A stretch of 13,253 bases of DNA from Phoronis pallida (taxonomy: Eukaryota > Phoronida > Phoronidae). The notes beneath the pieces are model-generated. The model was not told the origin of the DNA. It made no database searches and worked only from the letters and a program-made list of their open reading frames with translations. A program made the translations under genes and the position numbers. This document shows, piece by piece, positions 1 to 6,898 of the stretch (position 1 is the first letter of the stretch; every line of letters starts with the position of its first letter). The stretch spans positions 1 through 13,253 of the forward strand of contig JAOXYC010174436.1 in NCBI GenBank assembly GCA_028565715.1. The letters run 5' to 3'.

Positions 1-19
1 AAACCTGATGATAACTTAC

Positions 20-89
20 CAACATGGGGCCAGTACTTTTTGATAGTATTTGTGATGTTTCCTTCCATGAATTGTACGTGAAAGATGTC
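20..89 (-). CDS. HYI: HYI coding exon 6 (DIFH motif)
   Basis: Acceptor TTTACAG (ending 90) and consensus donor GTAAGT (19-14) give 70 nt, phase 0 in and 1 out. It encodes DIFHVQFMEGNITNTIKKYW and the following PHVG. The Asp and His of DIFH lie at the metal/substrate site in the family. At least one further exon must lie left of this window, because the GHVQ block and the second catalytic Glu are missing. Confidence 0.93.
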
Positions 90-3000
90 CTGTAAAAGAA
101 TAACAAGCGGTTATACAATGTTATATCAACCCGGCATTGATGGCATAGCAAATAAAGGCATTTTCACAAAAAAGCATTGCTGAAATGATTTTACTCAAGA
201 TGTACGTTATGTCAGGATCTATATATTATATTTTAATTCGCTATTTTCCAAAAAAAAAAATCAACTTTCCCACCCCATCTCATGACCCATCAATTACGTA
301 GCCCAATACAGTATTTTGTTGCCATTTCAAGACACCTTAGAATTTTAATTAAAATTATTTTTGGATATTTGACAATTTGATGAACATCAAGAAATTCCCA
401 TTTCAGCAAGGTGCTCAAGTGCTGGCAAATGAACTTCTTAAAACGACTGTGGACATCTGAGTGTAGTGAAAATTTTACTTTATCCCAATTTGGTGAACAC
501 ACAAATGTCAATTTTTACAGTCAGACCTTGTTTTTTAAATATTTTTGGTGTTCCAAGATGTCAAGTAAATAGCAGCGGATAGATGAATTCCTGCATGAGA
601 ATCCAAGACTTACCAATTGTATCTTGAGGTTGGGATGATTGATTTTCTCAATGTATTTCAAAGCTGAAACACAAAAAGTAGTTCATTTTTATTACACGCT
701 ACTTTGCTCTTATAGTACTAAATAGTTATGATTTTTTTATGAAATTATTAAAAAAAGGTTTGGCATTTTAAGACTTTTAACTAAAGATTCATTCAAGTAT
801 CCATTCTAAATTTAGGTCTACAAAATTATAAACTTTTAGATGTAATGTAGACATTAATAACCAAATTAACAAAATACCATAAAAATATTCAAAATGTAGT
901 TATCTTGTCAGAGTCCAATTAAAATACCCTATGGTTATAGCCCATTCTATAATTACGCAACCCGTAGGTGCGACGGTGTTCTCTAATTTTTCTTCCTCCT
1001 TAGGACCGGGCACAGTCTCAATGGGGAAGGAGTGATGTCACGGAGAACTGAGAAGAAACTCCGCTGAAAGTCTGTGAGAACAATATCCATGCTCTCACGT
1101 GGATTTGAACCCACGACCCTCAGATTGTGTGTCTAGCGCTTATGCCACTAGAACACGCTGACCATATAGTATGTTTTGTTCCTGAAATCCTTGTTCGCAA
1201 AAATAAATTACATTTTTTTAGTAAAAACATTGGTCACATGACCAAAATAATTTTTATAAAATTTAAAAGGTAACCAATAGATTTCAAATTTATTCACCTT
1301 TCAGAAAATATATACTTTTGTGGGCAAAAAATAAACAGTATTTTTTGTACGTCATGAAAACTGACCCCCAGTCACTAAGGTTCACACTTATGTTAAGTTG
1401 AGTGTGAATAGCTTTCGTGGCCATCTCGGCCACTTCTAAGAACGGAAGAAGTGGCGAGATGGTCATGAAAGCTTTTCACACTCAACTAAATTGGACTCTG
1501 ACAAGGTGACTACACTTCGAAATCAACTTAACAGTCAGATATGAACATCCATGTGACCAAAAAAATAATTCTGAAAAACGCCAATCCGTGTAAAAATAGT
1601 TTCAAAGCACATTTTAAATGATTACCCTGTGCCTGAGTTGTAAGAAAGTAACCAGGTACCACTGTAGTATTGATGGGTTCAATCAGAGTCAGAATATTCT
1701 CCTGTAAATAAAGAAATCAGAAATTAAAAATATCATTTTGGTGTTTTAACATTCACAATGCATGTGGAGCCTGTTGTTTGACACAATATGTCAAAAGTAT
1801 AGCATCACTAGGATTAAAATCCTCAGGATGATGTAAATATATTGGTTATCATATCAAGTGAACATGTGGATATAAAGTTATACATCGCTACTTACGAATG
1901 TGAAATCATCAACTATTGAATGAGGTCAATTGCGTTGGAATTGTTGTTACAAATTGCATCCTAACATTCATCTGAACGAATAACTACCTTCGCTTATTCC
2001 GGAAATCTCTATACAGGCGGCCTATGTGACTTGATGAAATATGTTGACGGGGTGACAAGATAGATCAACTGTAACGTATTAACGTTGTGTTTTCGATAAA
2101 GCATGAAGGTAGTAACACATATTGGCAACAAAAAATGATCAAACTGTGTTAAAGAAACGGATGAAAACATCCTATTTCAATAATTGGTAATTCGACATTC
2201 GTAAGTAGCAATGTATGGGTTTAATTGAAGTTTACCCGTATTCATCTTTAAAATTATTTCATCTACATTGTAAATGTTCATTTACGATGATTGTCAAGAC
2301 ATTGACAACATGCATTCAACATATGTGGTGGTGAATAGAATAGAAGTAAAAAATATTCAGGCTCCATGAAAACAACATTCCACTCTTAGTTGACCTACCT
2401 TATGTAGCCTCTCTGTAGCATATTTGATATTTTCTATGTAAAGATCTTCATCGGTGCCCTGATGATGATAGCCAGCCATTATATGCATTCTGAAATTATA
2501 AAGTAGGAAGCATTGTAAAAAGTCTGAACATTGACATTTAATCATCTATGATGACGTGCCCTCGAAGGAACCTTGCTAAGAAAAACTTTATGAACTATTC
2601 AATAAAACCGTTTCCAACAAAATTTATGATGACACATTCCAAGAAAAACTTTATGAACCATTCAATAAAACCGTTTCCAACAAAATTTATGATGACACAT
2701 TCCAAGAAAATTTGATATGAAAAATAATAAAAGATTGAATAGGAAGTAATCAAAGATAATAAGCTTTTGGGCTTTTTTTTTCTCTCTTTTACCAGAAACC
2801 CATGTTTTGGTGCCGATTCAAAACAATAAGGTGTTCGCCGCATTTTTTAGAGTTCCTGTTATACTAAGAAAACATAGGATTCATTTTTTGCAATCAAGGA
2901 ATTAGGAATTGAGAAAAAGTGGACATCTGGACGGATTATTTTAAGTCTTTAAACTGTAAAAATATTCAAGACAAACAAACCATTCTATTTGTCCCAAAAA

Positions 3001-4243
3001 TGACTGCAGTTTGACTGAGGCAGAATTAAGTAATAAGGCAATTAAATAAGAGCTATTTTAATTTTAAAAAAACGGTGCAATGTCAATTAATCTAGAAGAG
3101 TATGAAAAAGAAACCCGTACTTGTCACACTTCATAACCTTTGCATATTCTATGGACATCTCTAACGTTTCTCTAAATTCTTTTTCTCTACCTTTCACTGC
3201 AGCAATACCGAGTTCTTTCTTGCTCAAATCACCTGAAATAATCAATTATGTTTACTCATTACGCCTACTAGTGGGCAAGAATAAATTAGCTGTGATTAGA
3301 GAACAAATTTATCTAGCTGGTAATATACTGGTTACTGAACTCTGCATCGCCAACTCTCGTGATTCTCGTCAAAAAATGAATTAGTCAATCAAATTTGATT
3401 CGCTAGTCTATTTCGTTATGCACCCCAGCCTCTAATTTTAATTTCCAACAGGCGGGCAAAACTCAAGCCCAATGGGGCCATCACTGACTCAGCTCGGTCT
3501 AGAGTGTGATAACTGCAATAACTTTGTATGGATTAGTGCAGATGGCAGGAGTTGGTTGCATACAATTCAGAGGCTCTAAAGAGTGAATCGATGCTCGTGA
3601 GACTTATTGTAGGATCAGAACCCATTATTTATGGAAGGCGATTCCCTTCATATTAGAAGAATCACCGTGGTGCTCGCATAATCACTGCGGTGCTTTCATA
3701 ATCACCGCGGTGGTTTTGAAACCGGAACAGATTCACCGCAGTGGTTTTGCAAACCGGAACAAAATCACTGCGGTGCTTGTCAAAATCACCGCGGTCGTTT
3801 TCAAAACCACCGCGGTCGTGATTTTGAAAACGACCGCGCTAATTTTGGCAAGCACCGCAGTGATTTTGTTCCAGTTCAAGTTGCATAATCACCGCGGTGA
3901 TTGTGGAATCCGCACCGCGGTGATTATACGAGCACCGCGGTGATTCTTCTAATATGAAAAGAATCGCCTTCCATAATTATTGAGTTGAGTCAACAAATTT
4001 ACCGGACCAAGAATTCAAGAGAACCGTCTCAACTTGAGCTTTGGCAAGAACATCCTTCAGTTTTTCAAGGGGAACTTCATACGGCCATGCAACTTCAATG
4101 GCGTCAAATCCGGCCTTCTTGGCTGCAAGAAATCTGTCTTCAAATTTAGGTACTTCGAGAAACATTTTGGTGAGATTCGCAGCAAATTTGAGCGGCATTT
4201 TGCTGTGAGTTGTTGTAAACAGACGACCCAAAACAGCAGCCAT
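20..4243 (-). CDS. HYI: Hydroxypyruvate isomerase (HYI), 5' six coding exons; C-terminus off-window
   Basis: The family is a TIM-barrel (xylose-isomerase-like) enzyme that interconverts hydroxypyruvate and tartronate semialdehyde. Join 4243..4003, 3232..3121, 2489..2399, 1701..1626, 663..614, 89..20; exon ends are phase 1, 2, 0, 1, 0, 1 and each next exon completes the codon. Counting from the internal Met at 4198, about 198 residues are visible of the usual ~260-280. Recognisable family blocks are the N-terminal MPLKFAANL, GFDAIEVAWPY, the AAVKGRE-FRETL segment, HIMAG, LTLIEPINT (the EPIN Glu is a catalytic metal ligand in the family) and LKIQLDIFHVQFMEGNIT. The second catalytic Glu lies near the missing C-terminus. 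An in-frame TAA at 4306-4304 makes 4243 the first in-frame ATG. Starting there adds 15 residues before the conserved MPLKF, with basic residues, Ser/Thr and no acidic residue, which may be a mitochondrial presequence. Assignment is by recalled family sequence, not a search. Confidence 0.93.
90..613 (-). other. HYI intron 5
   Basis: AT-rich intron between exons 5 and 6, with an A-run near 250-260. A 73-codon minus-strand open frame at 290-511 has no recognisable protein content. I see nothing else in it. Confidence 0.8.
614..663 (-). CDS. HYI: HYI coding exon 5
   Basis: Acceptor GTTTCAG (ending 664) and consensus donor GTAAGT (613-608) give 50 nt, phase 1 in and 0 out. It encodes ALKYIEKINHPNLKIQL, the helix and strand leading into the DIFH motif. 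Confidence 0.92.
1085..1163 (-). repeat. Degenerate tRNA-derived (SINE head-like) sequence
   Basis: On the minus strand there is an A-box-like stretch (TAGTGGCATAAGCG, about 1136-1149) followed by a perfect B-box, GGTTCAAATCC (about 1099-1109), in a T-arm-like CGTGG...CCACG stem. The acceptor arms pair only partly and the anticodon loop lacks U33, so it does not fold as a working tRNA. RNA polymerase III promoter boxes without a functional cloverleaf are typical of a tRNA-derived SINE. The likely body is the following ~180 bp, toward 904. Confidence 0.6.
1396..1487. repeat. Near-perfect hairpin, ~42-bp arms
   Basis: Arms 1396-1437 and 1446-1487 are inverted repeats beginning AGTTGAGTGTGAA and ending TTCACACTCAACT. 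They have only a few mismatches and an ~8-nt loop (AAGAACGG). The hairpin forms the right end of the 904-1505 element. Confidence 0.8.
1626..1701 (-). CDS. HYI: HYI coding exon 4 (EPIN motif)
   Basis: Acceptor TTTACAG (ending 1702) and donor GTAATC (from 1625) give 76 nt, phase 0 in and 1 out. It encodes ENILTLIEPINT and PGYFLTTQAQ. The Glu of EPIN corresponds to a metal-binding catalytic Glu of the family, so the enzyme looks catalytically intact in this region. Confidence 0.93.
1877..2219. mobile_element. MITE copy 1 (GTTATACATCG ends), long TIR
   Basis: The left end GTTATACATCGCTACTTACG... (from 1877) is the inverted repeat of ...CATTCGTAAGTAGCAATGTAT (to about 2216). Similarity between the arms continues inward for ~50 bp, and again at ACTACCTTC (about 1984) against GAAGGTAGT (about 2105). 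It lies in HYI intron 3. A shorter relative lies at 13034-13168. It has no coding capacity. The terminal bases at the right end are degenerate, so the boundary is approximate and no target duplication is clear. Confidence 0.75.
2399..2489 (-). CDS. HYI: HYI coding exon 3
   Basis: Acceptor TTTCAG (ending 2490) and donor GTAGGT (from 2398) give 91 nt, phase 2 in and 0 out. It encodes the HIMAG strand motif and then a long polar helix ending ERLHK. The frame is continuous with both neighbouring exons. Confidence 0.93.
2577..2703. repeat. 63-bp tandem duplication (two copies)
   Basis: Two almost identical 63-bp units (AAGAAAAACTTTATGAAC...ACACATTCC) lie head to tail, with a start of a third (AAGAAAA) at 2704. 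I noticed one base difference (ACTATTC versus ACCATTC). They lie in HYI intron 2. The high identity suggests a recent duplication. Confidence 0.85.
3121..3232 (-). CDS. HYI: HYI coding exon 2
   Basis: Acceptor TTTCAG (ending 3233) and donor GTACGG (from 3120) give a 112-nt exon, phase 1 in and 2 out. It encodes GDLSKKELGIAAVKGREKEF and the following helix up to the KCD motif. In the family this segment is the substrate-capping GxxAxxGR loop and the next barrel helix. Confidence 0.92.
3233..3631 (-). other. HYI intron 1, part left of the foldback
   Basis: Intronic sequence. The segment 3420-3625 is less AT-rich and looks like old repeat DNA, but I recognise no family, coding exon or RNA gene in it. 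Confidence 0.6.
3632..3973. mobile_element. CACCGCGGTG foldback element with TA target duplication
   Basis: A 342-bp palindromic element in HYI intron 1. Terminal repeats TGGAAGGCGATTC (3632-3644) and GAATCGCCTTCCA (3961-3973) are each flanked by TA. The arms match almost through the whole element. Each arm contains tandem ~20-bp units built on the self-complementary 10-mer CACCGCGGTG and one-base variants (about a dozen in all), separated by AT-rich spacers such as GCTCGCATAAT and CAAAAT. A TA duplication would fit a Tc1/mariner-type mobiliser (inference). The local GC content is far above the surroundings. The 77-codon plus frame through it (3710-3943) is an artefact of the repeats. Confidence 0.85.
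4003..4243 (-). CDS. HYI: HYI coding exon 1
   Basis: Encodes the possible presequence and the first beta-alpha units of the barrel, through ...TVLLNSWS. It ends at donor G|GTAAAT (4002-3997), phase 1. The alternative start at 4198 has the better context (A at -3) and matches where most family members begin. The start at 4243 has C at -3 but G at +4. Confidence 0.92.
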
Positions 4244-4308
4244 ATGTAAAAGGTCAAAGGTCAGGAATGAACAAGTCACGTAGCATATCGCGGGATTTGG
4301 TCGTTAAA

Positions 4309-4316
4309 TGACGTCA
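4309..4316. promoter_or_regulatory. Consensus CRE (TGACGTCA) upstream of HYI
   Basis: A perfect 8-bp palindromic CREB/ATF site 66 bp upstream of the HYI ATG at 4243, between it and a plus-strand ATG at 4327. A single consensus CRE this close to a start codon is typical of TATA-less animal promoters. Function is inferred. Confidence 0.5.
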
Positions 4317-4326
4317 TTGTTGTAAA

Positions 4327-4475
4327 ATGGCGACTGAGGAAGAAGGTAAACTTTGGAAACTAAATGAGGTTTTTTGATGATTTATTAAAATTTAAAAATA
4401 AGATTTAAGAAACAACAAGTCTCCACAAAACAGAAGTTGAACAGGAGCTGACATCGTTTAAACAATTGGTCTGAA
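4327..4475 (+). CDS. Possible tiny divergent ORF or gene remnant
   Basis: ATG at 4327 in good context (AAAATGG) opens six codons (MATEEE) and meets a good donor G|GTAAAC at 4346. Acceptor CCACAAAACAG (ending 4433) joins in frame to EVEQELTSFKQLV, then TGA at 4473-4475, making a 19-residue product. Alternatively this is the start of a larger gene broken by the repeats at 4578-4751 and 4862-5379; another acceptor-like CTTTTGGCAG ends at 4522. The intron would be only 88 bp. I recognise no family, and the evidence is the start context, splice sites and frame alone. Confidence 0.25.
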
Positions 4476-4577
4476 AAAACCAAGGTGATCCCAAATTTTT
4501 ACATTTCCCCAACTTTTGGCAGGTGCCTTTGGTTGTCCAGCCTCCACTGGCTCCAGGTTCAAACTTCAGTACCAATG

Positions 4578-4751
4578 CATAGTTGCCAACCGTCCCGATT
4601 TTGGCGGGACTGTCCCGATGTTTTGCCATTTTTCACAAATGTCCCGCCGTCCCGATTTTGTCCGATTTGTCCCGATTTTTGAACAACGATTGTCAAATAT
4701 GTCCCGCTAGTGCCCCGATTTCACATCTTGAAAGGTTAATTGGCAACTATG
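4578..4751. mobile_element. Small hAT-like repeat with GTCCCG motifs
   Basis: 12-bp inverted ends CATAGTTGCCAA (4578-4589) and TTGGCAACTATG (4740-4751) bound 174 bp rich in GTCCCGATTT repeats. The GTTGCCAAC-type terminus resembles some non-autonomous hAT elements. I could not confirm an 8-bp target duplication. Overlapping short open frames are repeat artefacts. Confidence 0.6.
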
Positions 4752-4861
4752 CCAGTGGAGTTGCCAAGCCAGTGGTAATTGTCTTGGGTAGTTGGCGTCA
4801 AGTTGTCTCGTTGTCTCCTGAATCGTGAATTCCCTTTATTTTGCTGATCTCTGACTATAAA

Positions 4862-5379
4862 GGCCGTGGCTATTTCAATGACTGGTCGTGGTTCTAACTC
4901 TCAAAACGCTATTTCCACGACTGAGAATTCTCTACGCGGATTGGCCGTTTGGCATGACGTCAAACCCAATTGTATAAATAACACGAAAAACACTATCCGC
5001 CCTACTGAGAATTCTCCACGCTGATTGGCCGTTTGGCGTGTCGCGGAAATAAATTTGAAAGAAATTGGTTACATTTAAATTTGAAGAAATTGATTTTTTT
5101 TACAAAATATATTCAATTTAATTTATTTTTTAAACAAGTCTGTTAAAGTATTACAATAATTATGAATCTGTTCCATCTGTCGGGCGGGTAGTGTTTTTCC
5201 GTGTTATTTATAAGACTTGATTTGACATCAAATCAGCATAGGGAATGCTCAGTCGTGGAAATAGTCTTTCTGATCATTGGAGCCACGACTGGACCAGACG
5301 TCCAATCAGCGTGGACTATTCTCAGTCGTGGGAATAGCGTTTTGAGTATCCACGACCAGTCGTTGAAATAGCCACTACC
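4862..5379. mobile_element. Foldback MITE with 9-bp TSD (MULE-like)
   Basis: 518 bp flanked by perfect direct repeats GACTATAAA (4853-4861 and 5380-5388). The ends GGCCGTGGCTATTTCAA and (complement) GGTAGTGGCTATTTCAA start long inverted arms that include CGACTGGTCGTGG, CTCAAAACGCTATT and CCACGACTGAGAAT. Inner segments also pair (TATAAATAACACG at about 4974 against CGTGTTATTTATA at about 5200). A subrepeat with GATTGGCCGTTTGGC occurs twice directly (about 4939 and 5022) and once diverged and inverted (about 5305). A 9-bp duplication with long TIRs suggests Mutator-like mobilisation. No coding capacity. Confidence 0.85.
4955..4962. promoter_or_regulatory. CRE-like TGACGTCA inside the MITE
   Basis: A second perfect TGACGTCA, next to a CCAAT-box-like GATTGG, within the left arm of the 4862-5379 element. 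The sibling subrepeat at about 5022 has lost it. A regulatory role for the downstream gene is only a possibility. Confidence 0.25.
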
Positions 5380-5382
5380 GAC

Positions 5383-5390
5383 TATAAAAG
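5383..5390 (+). promoter_or_regulatory. Candidate TATA box for the membrane-protein gene
   Basis: TATAAAAG lies 263 bp upstream of the ATG, partly formed by the right-hand 9-bp target duplication of the MITE. A start site would be expected around 5413-5420. The left duplication carries the weaker TATAAAGG. Downstream, a pyrimidine-rich TTTTTTTTTCAG ending at 5614 could close a 5' UTR intron; a possible donor is GTAAAT near 5445. Confidence 0.4.
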
Positions 5391-5541
5391 CAATGTCAGG
5401 GTTAGAAATTGAACGTATGGCATTGACAGGTTATAAAATTCAACGTAAATTTCCGGGTCGATCAATCGGTCGAAAATCCAATCGATCATTTTTGCCGTTC
5501 ATGCGCATTGAACATTTGTCAACGAAGTTAGTTAAAACAAA

Positions 5542-5637
5542 ATGGAACGTCATATTCAACAGGACATGATTATTCTTACTGAATGTATATATATTTTATT
5601 TGTTTTTTTTTCAGGTTCATTGAAAATGAAAAAATAA
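5542..5637 (+). other. Possible upstream ORF (31 codons)
   Basis: ATG at 5542 in fair context (ACAAAATGG) reads 31 codons, in the same frame as the main protein, to the TAA at 5635-5637, 15 bp before the main ATG. If the 5' UTR is unspliced this uORF could damp translation. If the CAG at 5614 is a splice acceptor, the uORF may be removed. The stop also proves the main ORF cannot extend upstream in this frame. Confidence 0.3.
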
Positions 5638-5652
5638 AACCATACCATAAAG

Positions 5653-6898
5653 ATGGGTGTGGAAAAACAAGGACAGCGGGAATCATTCCCCTTACTCCCG
5701 ACGACATCTGGTGGACAAGATGAAAAACATGGTTACACAAATCGTGGATTTGACCCAAAAATCAAAATCAACAAAACTGTTGAATTCTGGGAAGATAAAG
5801 AATGGAATGAGGATAAAGTGTTGTTTTCTTACGACAAGAGGCGGGGAACATCCATGATAACGTATGACTGCTTTCTTGTGATACTTGACTATCTCCAGAT
5901 TTACACGTTACTTCAGTCTCTGAGTCTGCGCTGGCCGTGGCCTCAAGACTGGATAAACTATACATCATGGGTGTTCTTATTTAACATTGATATCTGGGAC
6001 TTCTCCAAAGTTTATACAAATGGAACGTATAAAAACATTAAAGATTATTACATTCCTTCGGCAGAAATGCCTTACCAGTACTGGCAGCTTCTGTTAGGCT
6101 GGTTAGTGGTGTTATGTGTCCTCGCTCTGGTGTACGCAATTGTATACATCATTTTAAATGTTCACAAGCATCCATACATGATGGTTCACATCGCCCACCT
6201 ACAGAGGGCGTACGTGGTCATTGCAGAGATTCTCGCACTCCCTTTGGGGTTAACTCTGGCTCGTATATTCAACTGTAAACCTGATGCATCAGTCACATCC
6301 AACAAACAGCTGGTGGATATAAGCAACGATCTGCAGTGTTTTGATGATATCCACTGGGCGTATATGGCACCGTCTCTCTTCGTAGCAATTCTTCTTTTCC
6401 TCATTCTACCTACATGGCTCATTTATAACATCCGACAGGAAGTCTTAGCCGCATCTTCAGACCAACATGAAGGATTCCTACAACTTAAAGAGACGGAATA
6501 CATCCAAGGATTAGACATGGTGTTTATCGTCAAGGGTTACCCGCTTTTCTCATCATTTCGACTCTGGGGTGTCTACTACCGCCCCGCGCTCCTGATGTTA
6601 AAATTCTCTCTTCTAATATTCTACGCCACCCTGTTTCAGCACAGTTTTGCCCAGGCTCTAGTCATCAATCTTATATTGGCCGTCATGTTTATTGCCTTTG
6701 CCGTCGTCCGTCCATTCCGTGTGAAACCTTTCAACGCTATCCTGGTGATCAATTATCTATGCTTGATGGCGAACTGCCTGCTGGGGACGATGATGACCTC
6801 ATTTGATACCTACACCGTCCAGTCACCATGGTTGACGCCAACTTATATGAACTACATAGTCATCTTCATTAATGGATTCTGGCTGTTTGCAGTCTTTG
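5653..6898 (+). CDS. Membrane-protein exon 1 (N-terminus and most of the TM domain)
   Basis: The in-frame TAA at 5635 and ATG in AAAGATGG context fix the start. It encodes residues 1-415 and ends at consensus donor G|GTAAGT (6899-6904), phase 1. Long uninterrupted coding of almost the whole membrane domain contrasts with the short exons that follow. Reading through the donor gives a 433-residue open frame, so an intron-retained form would be a tail-less membrane domain. Confidence 0.9.

Larger units (their letters stand above)
904..1505. mobile_element. Inverted-repeat-bounded element with a SINE-like insert
   Basis: Perfect 17-bp terminal inverted repeats CTTGTCAGAGTCCAATT (904-920) and its complement (1489-1505) enclose 602 bp in HYI intron 4. 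Inside are a minus-strand tRNA-like sequence (about 1085-1163) and a strong hairpin (1396-1487). No target duplication is obvious. It may be a non-autonomous DNA transposon that captured a SINE, or a composite SINE whose ends happen to be inverted. No coding capacity is visible. Confidence 0.6.

Noticed and set aside
290-511. 73-codon minus-strand ORF in HYI intron 5
   Set aside because: It lies between two well-supported HYI exons and joins neither; no recognisable protein content.
1085-1163. Functional tRNA gene on the minus strand
   Set aside because: The B-box is perfect, but the acceptor arms pair at only a few positions and the anticodon loop lacks U33, so it is a SINE head or tRNA relic.
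3121-3384. 87-codon plus-strand ORF
   Set aside because: It is antisense to HYI exon 2 and its intron; the minus strand has matching splice sites and family motifs.
3710-3943. 77-codon plus-strand ORF
   Set aside because: It lies wholly inside the foldback element and translates palindromic repeats; no splice or start support.
3632-3973. CRISPR-like array of short repeats with spacers
   Set aside because: The repeats are imperfect 10-mers in inverted as well as direct order, with short non-unique spacers, in an intron of a eukaryotic gene with TA-flanked TIRs.
4034-4249. Plus-strand ORF opposite HYI exon 1
   Set aside because: Shadow of the conserved minus-strand exon.
4405-4828. Overlapping plus and minus ORFs in the GTCCCG region
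   Set aside because: They run through a small TIR-bounded repeat; no shared family motif and no consistent splice structure.
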